Assembly (NCBI GenBank): GCA_009746045.1
Contig: RPFO01000406.1
Coordinates: 3,560,701 to 3,624,700, forward strand
DNA: 64,000 nucleotides
Direction: 5' to 3'
Origin: Mesostigma viride
Taxonomy: Eukaryota > Streptophyta > Mesostigmatophyceae > Mesostigmatales > Mesostigmataceae
Position numbers and translations under genes: made by a program. The first letter of the stretch is position 1. Each line of letters begins with the position of its first letter. The notes beneath the pieces are model-generated. The model did no database searches. It saw nothing but the letters and a program-made list of their open reading frames with translations, and was not told the origin of the DNA. Positions 41,789 to 54,294 of this stretch are shown here, piece after piece.

Positions 41789-42186
41789 GTCCGGTACTTG
41801 CCAGTTTTTGCTACTTTAAAGGGCTTGGGTACCGCATGCAGCCCCGTGCGCAATTACCGGGACGATTCCTGCAGTTTTGGCTAGAGTTTTTTCGTCAAAC
41901 ATGCTTTGTGCCAAAAGACTTATAGCCAGAACTTGAAGCAGGCACGGTTGCTTGGCACAAGGGCGCTCAGCTGGCAGCCCTTTCAATCCCTTCTAGCAAG
42001 CATTCGTGATGAAGGAACTGCTGCTGCGTTCACGTCTGCACGACGTCAACTCATGTTTTGTGGATTCGAATGACACGTACACATGGCTGCATCTGTTATT
42101 CAATCCATCATGGCTGTCATGTTTGCTGCAAGAAGGCAGCTTTCCTGTTCAAGTTGTGGATCAGGAAAATGTGTGGTAAACTGTTT

Positions 42187-43402
42187 AGTAGGGCGTAGGG
42201 CGTAGGGCGTAGGGCGTAGGGCGTAGGGCGTAGGGCGTAGGGCGTAGGGCGTAGGGCGTAGGGCGTAGGGCGTAGGACGTAGGGCTAAGGGCTAAGGGCT
42301 AAGGACTAAGGGCCCGCAGGGCTTAGCGCTTAGGGCTTAGGGCTGAGGGCATAGGGCATAGGGCATAGGGCTTCGGGCTTCTGGCTTCAGGCTTCGTGCT
42401 TAGGTCTTACTTAGGGCTTTGGGCTTAGGGCTTAGGGCTTAGGGCTTAGGGCTTAGGGCTTAGGGCTTAGGGCTAAGGGCTAAGGGCTAAGGGCTAAGGG
42501 CTAAGGGCTAAGGGCTAAGGGCTAAGGGCTAAGGGCTAAGGGCTAAGGGCTAAGGGCTAAGGGCTAAGGGCTAAGGGCTGAGGGCTAAGGGCTAAGGGCT
42601 AAAGGCTAAGGGCTAAGGGCTAAGGGCTAAGGGCTAAGGGCTAAGGGCTAAGGGCGAAGGGCGAAGGGCGAAGGGCTAAGGGCTAAGGGCTAAGGGCTAA
42701 GGGCTAAGGGCGAAGGGCGAAGGGCGCAGGGCTTAGGGCTTAGGGCTTAGGGCTAAGGGCTAAGGGCTAAGGGCTTAGGGCTTAGGGCTCAGGGCTCAGG
42801 GCTCAGGGCTTAGGGCTCAGGGCTCAGGGCTTAGGGCTTCGGGCTTAGGGCTTAGGGCTTAGGGCTTAGGGCTTAGGGCTTAGGGCTTAGGGCTTAGGGC
42901 TTCGGGCTTCGGGCTTAGGGCTTAGGGCTTAGGGCTTAGGGCTTAGGGCTTAGGGCTTAGGGCTTAGGGCTTAGGGCTTAGGGCTTAGGGCTTAGGGCTT
43001 AGGGCTTAGGGCTTAGGGCTTAGGGCTTAGGGCTTAGGGCTTAGGGCTTAGGGCTTAGGGCTTAGGGCTTAGGGCTTAGGGCTTAGGGCTTAGGGCTTAG
43101 GGCTTAGGGCTTAGGGCTTAGGGCTTAGTTAGGGCTTAGGGCTTAGCGCTTAGGGCTTCGGGCTTAGGGCTTAGGGCTTAGGGCTTGGGGCTTCGGGCTT
43201 CGGGCTTCGGGCTTCGGGCTTCGGGCTTCGGGCTTCGGGCTTCGGGCTTCGGGCTTCGGGCTTCGGGCTTCGGGCTTCGGGCTTCGGGCTTCGGGCTTCG
43301 GGCTTCGAGCTTTGGGCTCAGGGCTTAGGGCTTAGGGCTTAGGGCTTAGGGCTAAGGGCTTAGTTAGGGCTTAGGGCTTAGAGCTTAGGGTGTAGGGTTT
43401 AG
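42187..43402 (+). repeat. Heptamer array alpha-1
   Basis: The block order is GGGCGTA (from 42190), GGGCTAA, a unique GGGCCCGCAGGG marker (42310), and GGGCATA. A CTTCTGGCTTCAGGCTTCGT marker (42370) follows, then GGGCTTA, a long GGGCTAA run (42470-42650), GGGCGAA, GGGCTCA, GGGCTTA and GGGCTTC (43190-43310). It ends GTGTAGGGTTTAGCAAAG at 43390-43406. The shared GGG and 7-bp period relate it to the telomere heptamer GGGTTTA, which itself never forms a run here. Confidence 0.9.
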
Positions 43403-46400
43403 CAAAGTTTGTATATGATGGTCATGGCCTGTATTGACCAAATTTATGCCACTGACAAGTTGATGGCCGTCCCTTGCTCTTGCAAAAGCCCCGCTGAAAA
43501 GATGCCATGACAACTTCATTCTGACGATTCCATGACCGTGCCTTATTTGTACATGATTGGTGCTGGCAGGAACAAGGACGGTCAGCGTGTGGTCAAAGCG
43601 GACAAAGAGAACAACAGCAAACGTTGGCACTGGTGGAGCTGTCGGTAAAGTGACAAATTTGTTGTGAATAATGTGTAATTGTATACCAAGTAGGGAGCTC
43701 ATGAAAGTAAGGAATAGAGAGGTTTACGTAAATAATAACGAACCATTTCTGGCCTTCCCTGGCTTTAAGGCTGCACGCAAGCTACCTTTCAAAATATGGC
43801 GCAAGTATGGAACGCAGTTCATTCGTCCGGAGGAATGCTGCCCGTCAACAGCCCCCGTTCAGAAATTTCCGTCGAACTTTACTTGAGATTCGGAAATCTG
43901 AACGTGCGGTTGGAGTTTCGAGGGGAAGCCCAAGTTCCCCAAGTACTGTAATCCACCAATGACGCGCCTCGAACACTTGCCCGCTAAAACCTAAGCAGCC
44001 GCTCCGGCTGGCCACATAAACGAAACAAGATGCCGCAGTATCGACACCAGCACCTAACCTGAAGTCTCTGACTTATATATATTAAAAAATTATAATTACT
44101 TACAGCAGAGTGAAATCACTCAAACCAAAGCAAACGCCCAGCTATAAACCTATATACAGAGCCATGTCAAAGCTCTATACTACGATAAGACCAATGGAAA
44201 CGCCTAACGGGAGGAACCTAATAGCCCTGCTGCACCGCAAAATCAGCCCGCGTACGGCGGAGCATGATGTCAGCCATGGCCCGAGTCAGCGCCACCGACA
44301 AGCGCTGACGCCAATATGACGTCCAGTTCCGCGCCGACCATGGGGCCCGCTGGCCCTCCAGGTCCAGCCGGTCCTCCCGGAGCCGGCAACACTCCTTGAA
44401 GAAGGCGGAGGTCAGGGGCCCCATGGCCCCAAACTCCTCCAGGACAAAGGGCACCACACGATGGTGCCCGACGTCGCCGTAGGCCAGGAGCTTGGCCCGC
44501 TCCGCCCGGTCCGCCGTGTAACCTGCCGTGAGGGAGGCCCCAGCCACGTGGCTAAGAGCCAAGGGCCGCGCCACCGAAACGTCGATAAGCAGATGCCGGC
44601 CACCCCCCTCAAAGTCCAGCACCACAATGTCAGGCCGGTGGTTGGGGGAATAGAAGGCAGCGCCATCCGCATCCTCGGACCGGATGTTCGCGTGGGGGAA
44701 AACCGACCGAATCATGGCGAGCACCACCGTCAGGAGGACAGTGTGCAAATACAAATACCAATTTTTAATATATATGTATACTAGATCTTGAAATCTATCA
44801 ATGCAGAGCCATACAGCAGGGAATACCTTTCTTTGACAGAAATGACAAGAAAACACACAAAATTCTCCAAGTGTCATGCAACACCCCTGGTGTATAGAGC
44901 TCCTCATCGGCTAACTGGCCAGTGCCGCGGTACTCGGGTGTTACGGGCCTGCCATGTGGCAGCTGCACGCCATCTACCTCCGTGAGCTTGAGGACAAACA
45001 TCAACCTGAGCAGCTGGTGATCTTTGGGAGGACATCCACAGGCTCTCCACGGTTGGCAACTATCGACTCATGCCCACAGGCAACAAAGCCAAGAGTCCAT
45101 GCCTTAGCCATCTCAACTTGGGGCTTTCCTCTCAACTTGGGGCATCATCTCCACTACCTTGCGCCAAGGTACTGTCAGCCGACTCGTTCCAGGGATCTGA
45201 TACGTCTGCACCCCCAACAGACGTGGGTCAGACGTAGTTGGGATGATCAGCGATTGGTTGCTTAGTGTCATGTCCCCCTTAATCTGACCCCTCACAGCCC
45301 TCACAGTCACACTAAGACCTAGAGGGAGTACTTAGCTCGATATATCTGTAGGGGGAAACTGCCCTTCCCATCTAGTGCCAACTCTTCAGAGGTTATCCTC
45401 ACCCCTGCAGGCATGCAGGCATAAGAAATTCTGTCCCGATATGGCAGGCCCGGAGGCCCCTGAGAACCCTCTACCACACTGAACGTGGTGGGCACCCCCA
45501 GAATAGGCACATTCACTTCCCCTCGGATCTTCGAGGACACATTCCCCGAGATATCAGACACAGCTGGGCAACCAAGGGATGACATCTGCAAGCCTAGCTG
45601 CAGCATCTTCTACCCTGAGAATAGACACCTGAGAATTGGTATCCACCTCTGATGTTGGTGCCCATCATGAGCCCCGCCCCGTGAGCTACCTTAGGAGGAG
45701 ATAGTTTGGGATCACGCTTGCTGCTAGCTCATCAGTGCTTGGATGACGTCCGCCATCAGTGGCCCCCTGGGCTGTGGTGCAGCCCTGGCGCCTGCTGGCC
45801 TTGCGACAGTTGCTGCAGCAGACTCCTGCTTCACTTACTCCATCCAGGACAGACCATCATCCAAGGCATGGAAGGTTAGCTCCTGCTGCCTGGCTCCCAT
45901 CCAGTTCCTCCCCTTCCCAGGGTGGATCAGGGCCGTCTACAGGACAGACTGAATTTGGCCTTCTTTAGTTGACGTGAGCCCAGGACAACCTATACACGTG
46001 CCTTGGAACCTTTTCCAAAGCCACCAGACAAGAATGGTTAGCCCCATCCACGTAGGTTACCAGCCCATCCTGCCACCTCCCTTGCTTGCCTGATCTTGAC
46101 AGTTCCTTCCACATCCTGACCCTCAGTCCCATCTGTGGCCTCGGCATCTAACAGCCCTTGTCCTTCCGCCTTAGCCAGGCAAACACCCTGTCTACCTTCC
46201 AGTTACGCATGCATTCACTGTTTCCAAAGAAAGACAACATCCCAAACTGCAATATGCCAGGGGAGAGATGGCCACACCATCATAGCAGTAGTTTACCCTG
46301 TTATATGTGTTCATTGAGAATGATAAATTACGGAGGTGAGATTGGCATGCAACACAAGGAAAACCCTGAAAAGAAGAATATATGTATATGTACCACCACA

Positions 46401-47436
46401 CTAGGTGTGACTGTGATGTCGGCACGCGTCAGGCAGACTGAAGCACGTTTAAAATGTTTGTTGGACAACCAGTCGCGCTCTGCGATTCTTCATTTTGCGG
46501 AAGCTACAAAGTGTAAGAGGTGGTGACCACCGCAAATGGTTTCTGTTTAGGCTTTCCTATATCCTTGGGGGTAAAAACAAGTGTTCTGTGGAAAAGTCTT
46601 GAGTTCATGCATCAAATAGTCTTGTTTTGGACTCTGGCACCAAATTTTTCTAAATTTAAATTAGGCGCGCCAGATAGATAGACCTAGTACCTTGTACCTG
46701 GCCACATGCTAATGATCCTCTGAATAATGAGCTGTGCTGTGTGAATCCGTTTCTGGCCTTGCTTTGCTTTGCTTGCATAACCACAAAACATCAAATTTAT
46801 GACAATATGCGTGCTGACTCAAGTCATGCACTATAGACTATAATCGCCAAACTTCAGTCGATCTAAAACATCAAATGGTGATGGATTTTCATGGTTCATG
46901 ATCCAATCAACCCACTGTCCGTCACGGATTTCAGGAATTTGTTGGCTGCTAGGGCTCCAGTTCCTCACGCTTTTGTGTCCTTTGGTCCCGTAGCCTGGCC
47001 GAAATTTCTTTGATAGGGAAGCGTAATCTCCAGAGACCAAGTCCGGTACTTGCCAGTTTTTGCTACTTTAAAGGGCTTGGGTACCGCATGCAGCCCCGTG
47101 CGCAATTATCGGGACGATTCCTGCAGTTTTGGCTAGAGTTTTTTCGTCAAACATGCTTTGTGCCAAAAGACTTATAGCCAGAACTTGAAGCAGGCACGGT
47201 TGCATGGCACAAGGGCGCTCAGCTGGCAGCCCTTTCAATCCCTTCTAGCAAGCATTCGTGATGAAGGAACTGCTGCTGCGTTCATGTCTGCACGACGTCA
47301 ACTCATGTTTTGTGGATTCGAATGACACGTACACATGGCTGCATCTGTTATTCAATCCATCATGGCTGTCATGTTTGCTGCAAGAAGGCAGCTTTCCTGT
47401 TCAAGTTGTGGATCAGGAAAATGTGTGGTGAACTGT
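43403..47436. repeat. Subtelomeric module C2 (type I)
   Basis: It starts GCAAAGTTTGTATATGATGG (type I). It holds the X part (43403-43990), the non-LTR insert (44071-44766) and the common part up to AACTGTTTAG at 47439. The gag-protease remnant is at 45319-45821 and the conserved short frame at 46831-47040. The frame at 43385-43702 (minus) is shared with C4 but has no recognisable domain. Confidence 0.85.
44071..44766 (-). mobile_element. 5'-truncated non-LTR insert in C2, PD..DV domain
   Basis: The best copy of this element. Read on the minus strand, the frame gives EDADGAAFYSPNHRPDIVVL, then GGGRHLLIDVSVARPLALSH, DRAERAKLLAYGDVGHHRVV, PFVLEEFGAMGPLTSAFF, and SYWRQRLSVALTRAMADIML before a stop at 44218. 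RPD...(10-13)...IDVSV resembles the PD-(D/E)xK restriction-like endonuclease region at the C-terminus of R2-type non-LTR elements; this is inference from the motif. An untranslated tail of about 150 bases ends in TTTTTTAATATATA. C1, C3 and C5 show the empty site GTCTCTGATTAATATATATG, which fixes the insert borders. Confidence 0.65.
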
Positions 47437-50400
47437 TTAGTAGGGCGTAGGGCGTAGGGCGTAGGGCGTAGGGCGTAGGGCGTAGGGCGTAGGGCGTAGG
47501 GCGTAGGGCGTAGGGCGTAGGGCGTAGGGCGTAGGGCGTAGGGCGTAGGGCGTAGGGCGTAGGGCGTAGGACGTAGGGCTAAGGGCTAAGGGCCCGCAGG
47601 GCTTAGCGCTTAGGCCTTAGGGCTTAGGGCGTAGGGCTTAGGGCTTAGGGCTTAGGGCTTAGCGGTTAGGGTCAAGGGCTTGAGGCTTAGGGCTGAGGGC
47701 TGAGGGCTTAGGGCTTAGGGCTTAGGGCTTAGGGCTTAGGGCTTAGGGCTTAGGGCTTAGGGCTTAGTAGGGCTTAAGGCTTAGGGCTTAGGGCTTAGGG
47801 CTCAGGGCTAAGGGCTGAGGGCTAAGGGCTAAGGGCTGAGGGCTTCGGGCTAAGGGCTGAGGGCTTAGGGCTTTGGGCTTTGGGCTGTGGGCTTTGGGAT
47901 TGGGGATCGGGGATTTGGGCTTTGGGCTTTGGGCTTCGGGCTTCGGGCTTCGGGCTTAGTGCTTTGGGCTTAGGGCTTAGGGATTCGGGCTTAGTGCTTT
48001 AGGCTTAGGGCTTTGGGCTTTGGGCTTTGGGCTTTGGGCTTACGGCTTAGGACTTAGGGCTTAGTAGGGCTTAGGGCTTCGGGCTTAGGGCTTAGGGCTT
48101 AGGGCTTAGGGCTTAGGGCTTAGGGCTTAGGGCTTAGGGCTTAGGGCTTAGGGCTTAGGGCTTAGGGCTTAGGGCTTAGGGCTTAGGGCTTAGGGCTTAG
48201 GGCTTAGGGCTAACGGCTTAGGGCTAAGGGCTTAGCGGTTAGGGCTCAGGGCTAAGGGCTCAGGGCTCAGGGCTCAGGGCTCAGGGCTCAGGGCTCAGGG
48301 CTTAGGGCTTAGGGCTTAGGGCTTAGGGCTTAGGGCTTAATGCTTTAGGCTTAGGGCTTAGGGCTTAGGGCTTAGGGCTTAGGGCTTAGGGCTTAGGGCT
48401 TCAGGCTTAGGGCTTAGGGCTTGGGGCTTAGGGCTTCGGGCTTAGGGCTTCGGGTTTCGGGCTTAGGGCTTCGGGCTTCGGGCTTTGGGCTTTGGGCTTT
48501 GGGCTTTGAGCTTAGGGCTTAGGACTTAGGGCTTAGTAGGGCTTAGGGCTTAGGGCTTAGGGCTTAGGGCTTAGGGCTTAGGGCTTAGGGCTTAGGGCTT
48601 AGGGCTTAGGGCTGAGGGCTTCAGGCTTTGGGCTTTGGGCTTCGGGCTTCGGGCTTGGGGTTTCGGGCTTAGGGCTTCGGGCTTAGTGCTTCGGGCTGCG
48701 GGCTTCGGGCTTCGGGCTTCGGGCTTAGGGCTTAGGGCTTAGGGCTTAGGGCTTCGGGCTTAGGGCTTAGGGCTTAGGGCTTAGGGCTTAGGGCTTAGGG
48801 CTTAGGGCTTAGGGCTTAGGGCTTAGGGCTTAGGGCTTAGGGCTTAGGGCTTAGGGCTTAGGGCTTAGGGCTTAGGGCTTTAGGCTGAGGGCTGAGGGCT
48901 TAGGGCTATTGACTGGCTAACTTAGCGCTTAGAGGTTAGGGTCTAGGGCTTAGGGCTTAGGGCTTCGGGCTTCGGGCTTACGGCTTTGGGCTTTGGGCTT
49001 CAGGCTGAGGGCTTAGTAGGGCTTAGGGCTCAGTAGGGCTTAGGGCTTAGGGCTTACATAGGGCTTAGGGCTTAGTTCTGGCTTCGGGCTTCTGGCTTCG
49101 GGCTTCGGGGTGAGGGCTTAGGGCTCAGGGCTTTGGGATTTGGGATTTTGGATTTGGGATTTGGGATTTGGGATTTGGGATTTGGGATTTGGGATTTGGG
49201 ATTTGGGATTTGGGATTTGGGATTTGGGATTTGGGATTTGGGATTTGGGATTTGGGATTTGGGATTTGGGATTTGGGATTTGGGATTTGGGATTTGGGAT
49301 TTGGGATTTGGGATTTGGGATTTGGGATTCGGGATTCGGGATTCGGGATTCGGGATTCGGGATTCGGGATTCGGGATTCGGGATTCGGGATTCGGGATTC
49401 GGGATTCGGGATTCGGGATTCGGGATTCGGGATTCGGGATTCGGGATTCGGGATTCGGGATTCGGGATTCGGGATTCGGGATTCGGGATTCGGGATTCGG
49501 GATTCGGGATTCGGGATTCGGGATTCGGGATTCGGGATTCGGGATTCGGGATTCGGGATTCGGGATTCGGGATTCGGGATTCGGGATTCGGGATTCGGGA
49601 TTCGGGATTCGGGATTCGGGATTCGGGATTCGGGATTCGGGATTCGGGATTCGGGATTCGGGATTCGGGATTCGGGATTCGGGATTCGGGATTCGGGATT
49701 CGGGATTCGGGATTCGGGATTCGGGATTCGGGATTCGGGATTCGGGATTCGGGATTCGGGATTCGGGATTCGGGATTCGGGATTCGGGATTCGGGATTCG
49801 GGATTCGGGATTCGGGATTCGGGATTCGGGATTCGGGATTCGGGATTCGGGATTCGGGATTCGGGATTCGGGATTCGGGATTCGGGATTCGGGATTCGGG
49901 ATTCGGGATTCGGGATTCGGGATTCGGGATTCGGGATTCGGGATTCGGGATTCGGGATTCGGGATTCGGGATTCGGGATTCGGGATTCGGGATTCGGGAT
50001 TCGGGATTCGGGATTCGGGATTCGGGATTCGGGATTCGGGATTCGGGATTCGGGATTCGGGATTCGGGATTCGGGATTCGGGATTCGGGATTCGGGATTC
50101 GGGATTCGGGATTCGGGATTCGGGATTCGGGATTCGGGATTCGGGATTCGGGATTCGGGATTCGGGATTCGGGATTCGGGATTCGGGATTCGGGATTCGG
50201 GATTCGGGATTCGGGATTCGGGATTCGGGATTCGGGATTCGGGATTCGGGATTCGGGATTCGGGATTCGGGATTCGGGATTCGGGATTCGGGATTCGGGA
50301 TTCGGGATTCGGGATTCGGGATTCGGGCTTCGGGATTCGGGCTTTGGGCTTAGGGCTTAGGGCTTAGGGCTTAGGGCTTAGGGCTTAGGGCTTAGGGCTT

Positions 50401-50599
50401 AGGGCTTAGGGCTTAGGGCTTAGGGCTTAGGGCTTAGGGCTTAGGGCTTAGGGCTTAGGGCTTAGGGCTTAGGGCTTAGGGCTTAGGGCTTAGGGCTTAG
50501 GGCTTAGGGCTTAGGGCTTAGGGCTTAGGGCTTCGGGCTTCCGGCTTCGGGCTTAGCGCTTAGGGCTTAGGGCTCAGAGCTTAGGGTGTAGGGTTTAGC
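47437..50599 (+). repeat. Heptamer array beta-1
   Basis: GGGCGTA (47445-47575), then mostly GGGCTTA with patches of GGGCTCA, GGGCTGA, GGGCTTC and GGGCTTT up to 49130. Next GGGATTT (49137-49325, about 27 units), GGGATTC (49326-50325, about 140 units), and GGGCTTA (50345-50530). It ends GTAGGGTTTAGCAAAG. Non-heptamer marker: TATTGACTGGCTAACTTAGC (48907). The long open frames across it (heptapeptide GFGIRDS in all three forward frames) come from the 7-bp period. Confidence 0.9.
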
Positions 50600-53162
50600 A
50601 AAGTCTGCGTGTGATGGTCATGGCCTGTATTGACCAAATTTATGCCACTGACAAGTTTATGGCCGTCCCTTGCTCTTGCAAAAGCCCGCTGAAAAGATGC
50701 CATGACAACTTTATTCTGACGACTCTATGAACGTGCCTTATGTATACATGACCGGTGCTTGCAGGAGTGAGGACCGTCAGCGTGTGGTCAAAGCGGACAA
50801 AGCGAACAACAGCAAACGTTGGCACTGGTGGAGCTGGCGGTAAAGTGACAAATTTGTTGTGAATAATGTGTAATTGTATACCAAGTAGGGAGCTCATGAA
50901 AGTAAGGAATAGAGAGGTTTACGTAAATAATAACGAACCATTTCTGGCCTTCCCTGGCTTTAAGGCTGCACGCAAGCTACCTTTCAAAATTTGGCGCAAG
51001 TATGGAACGCAATTCATTCGTCCGGAGGAATGCTGCCCGTCAACAGCCCCCGTTCAGAAATTTCCGTCGAACTTTACTTGAGATTTGGAAATCTGAACGT
51101 GCGGTTGGAGTTTCGAGGGGAAGCCCCAGTTCCCCAAGTACTGTAATCCACCAATGACGCACCTCGAACACTTGCCCGCTAAAACCTAAGCAGCCGCTCC
51201 GGCTGGCCGCATAAACGAAACAAGATGCCGCAGTATCGACACCAGCACCTAACCTGAAGTCTCTGATTAATATATATGTATACTAGATCTTGAAATCTAT
51301 CAATGCAGAGCCATACAGCAGGGAATACCTTTCTTTGACAGAAATGACAAGAAAACACACAAAATTCTCCAAGTGTCATGCAACACCCCTGGTGTATATA
51401 GCTCCTCATCGGCTAACTGGCCAGTGCCGCGGTACTCGGGTGTTACGGGCCTGCCATGTGGCAGCTGCACGCCATCTACCTCCGTGAGCTTGAGGACAAA
51501 CATCAACCTGAGCAGCTGGTGATCTTTGGGAGGACATCCACAGGCTCTCCACGGTTGGCAACTATCGACTCATGCCCACAGGCAACAAAGCCAAGAGTCC
51601 ATGCCTTAGCCATCTCAACTTGGGGCTTTCCTCTCAACTTGGGCCATCATCTCCACTACCTTGCGCCAAGGTACTGTCAGCCGACTCGTTCCAGGGATCT
51701 GATACGTCTGCACCCCCAACAGACGTGGGTCAGACGTAGTTGGGATGATCAGCAATTGGTTGCTTAGTGTCATGTCCCCCTATAATCTGACCCCTCACAG
51801 CCCTCACAGTCACACTAAGACCTAGAGGGAGTACTTAGCTCGATATATCTGTAGGGGGAAACTGCCCTTCCCATCTAGTGCCAACTCTTCAGAGGTTATC
51901 CTCACCCCTGCAGGCATGCAGGCATAAGAAATTCTGTCCCGATATGGCAGGCCCGGAGGCCCCTGAGAACCCTCTACCACACTGAACGTGGTGGGCACCC
52001 CCAGAATAGGCACATTCACTTCCCCTCGGATCTTCGAGGACACATTCCCCGAGATGTCAGACACAGCTGGGCAACCAAGGGATGACATCTGCAAGCCTAG
52101 CTGTAGCATCTTCTACCCTGAGAATAGACACCTGAGAATTGGTATCCACCTCTGATGTTGGTGCCCATCATGAGCCCCGCCCCGTGAGCTACCTTAGGAG
52201 GAGATAGTTTGGGATCACGCTTGCTGCTAGCTCATCAGTGCTTGGATGACGTCCGCCATCAGTGGCCCCCTGGGCTGTGGTGCAGCCCTGGCGCCTGCTG
52301 GCCTTGCGACAGTTGCTGCAGCAGACTCCTGCTTCACTTACTCCATCCAGGACAGACCATCATCCAAGCATGGAAGGTTAGCTCCTGCTGCCTGGCTCCC
52401 ATCCAGTTCCTCCCCTTCCCAGGGTGGATCAGGGCCGTCTACAGGACAGACTGACTTTGGCCTTCTTTAGTTGACGTGAGCCCAGGACAACCTATACACG
52501 TGCCTTGGAACCTTTTCCAAAGCCACCAGACAAGAATGGTTAGCCTCAAGTCATGCACTATAGACTATAATCGCCAAACTTCAGTCGATCTAAAACATCA
52601 AATGGTGATGGATTTTCATGGTTCATGATCCAATCAACCCACTGTCCGTCACGGATTTCAGGAATTTGTTGGCTGCTAGCCCAGTTCCTCACGCTTTTGT
52701 GTCCTTTGGTCCCGTAGCCTGGCCGAAATTTCTTTGATAGGGAAGCGTAATCTCCAGAGACCAAGTCCGGTACTTGCCAGTTTTTGCTACTTTAAAGGGC
52801 TTGGGTACCGCATGCAGCCCCGTGCGCAATTACCGGGACGATTCCTGCAGTTTTGGCTAGAGTTTTTTCGTCAAACATGCTTTGTGCCAAAAGACTTATA
52901 GCCAGAACTTGAAGCAGGCACGGTTGCTTGGCACAAGGGCGCTCAGCTGGCAGCCCTTTCAATCCCTTCTAGCAAGCATTCGTGATGAAGGAACTGCTGC
53001 TGCGTTCACGTCTGCACGACGTCAACTCATGTTTTGTGGATTCGAATGACACGTACACATGGCTGCATCTGTTATTCAATCCATCATGGATGTCATGTTT
53101 GCTGCAAGAAGGCAGCTTTCCTGTTCAAGTTGTGGATCAGGAAAATGTGTGGTAAACTGTTT
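50600..53162. repeat. Subtelomeric module C3 (type II, internally deleted)
   Basis: It starts AAAGTCTGCGTGTGATGG (type II), with no non-LTR insert. Compared with C5, 778 bp are missing at 52545, joined at a CTCA microhomology. It retains the gag-protease remnant and the short conserved frame (52558-52764). Confidence 0.85.
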
Positions 53163-54294
53163 AGTAGGGCGTAGGGCGTAGGGCGTAGGGCGTAGGGCGT
53201 AGGGCGTAGGGCGTAGGGCGTAGGGCGTAGGGCGTAGGGCGTAGGGCGTAGGGCGTAGGGCGTAGGGCGTAGGACGTAGGGCTAAGGGCTAAGGACTAAG
53301 GGCCCGCAGGGCTTAGCGCTTAGGGCTTAGGGCTTAGGGCTTAGGGCATAGGGCTTCGGGCTTCTGGCTTCAAGCTTCGTGCTTAGGTCTTACTTAGGGC
53401 TTAGGGCTGAGGGCTTAGGGCTTAGGGCTTAGGGCTTAGGGCTTAGGGCTTAGGGCTTAGGGCTTAGGGCTAAGGGCTAAGGGCTAAGGGCTAAGGGCTA
53501 AGGGCTAAGGGCTAAGGGCTAAGGGCTAAGGGCTAAGGGCTGAGGGCTAAGGGCTAAGGGCTAAAGGCTAAGGGCGAAGGGCGAAGGGCGAAGGGCGAAG
53601 GGCGAAGGGCGAAGGGCGAAGGGCGAAGGGCGAAGGGCTAAGGGCTAAGGGCTCAGGGCTCAGGGCTCAGGGCTTAGGGCGAAGGGCGAAGGGCGAAGGG
53701 CGAAGGGCGAAGGGCGAAGGGCTAAGGGCTAAGGGCTAAGGGCTAAGGGCGAAGGGCTTAGGGCTCAGGGCTCAGGGCTCAGGGCTTAGGGCTCAGGGCT
53801 CAGGGCTTAGGGCTTAGGGCTTAGGGCTTAGGGCTTAGGGCTTAGGGCTTAGGGCTTAGGGCTTAGGGCTTAGGGCTTAGGGCTTAGGGCTTAGGGCTTA
53901 GGGCTTAGGGCTTAGGGCTTAGGGCTTAGGGCTTAGGGCTTAGGGCTTAGGGCTTAGGGCTTAGGGCTTAGGGCTTAGGGCTTAGGGCTTAGGGCTTAGG
54001 GCTTAGGGCTTAGTTAGGGCTTAGGGCTTAGGGCTTAGGGCTTAGGGCTTAGGGCTTAGGGCTTGGGGCTTGGGGCTTCGGGCTTCGGGCTTCGGGGTTT
54101 GGGCTTCGGGCTTCGGGCTTCGGGCTTCGGGCTTCGGGCTTCGGGCTTCGGGCTTCGGGCTTCGGGCTTCGGGCTTCGGGCTTCGGGCTTCGGGCTTCGA
54201 GCTTTGGGCTCAGGGCTTAGGGCTTAGGGCTTAGGGCTTAGGGCTAAGGGCTTAGTTAGGGCTTAGGGCTTAGAGCTTAGGGTGTAGGGTTTAG
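53163..54294 (+). repeat. Heptamer array alpha-2
   Basis: Same marker order as alpha-1: GGGCGTA, GGGCTAA, GGGCCCGCAGGG, CTTCTGGCTTCAAGCTTCGT, GGGCTTA, GGGCTAA, GGGCGAA (longer here), GGGCTCA, GGGCTTA, GGGCTTC. It ends GTGTAGGGTTTAGCAAAG. The block lengths differ from alpha-1 although their order is kept. Confidence 0.9.

Larger units (their letters stand above)
39208..42186. repeat. Subtelomeric module C1
   Basis: About 3 kb, the first of five copies. It lacks the left part (X) that C2-C5 have next to the heptamers and is instead preceded by the 64-bp repeats, so this is the border of the higher-order array. It is almost identical to 43900-47436 apart from the non-LTR insertion there. It contains the minus-strand gag-protease remnant and the conserved 68-codon frame. 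Confidence 0.85.

Noticed and set aside
42187-43402. CRISPR-like array
   Set aside because: There are no spacers between repeats; it is a continuous heptamer satellite in a eukaryotic setting.
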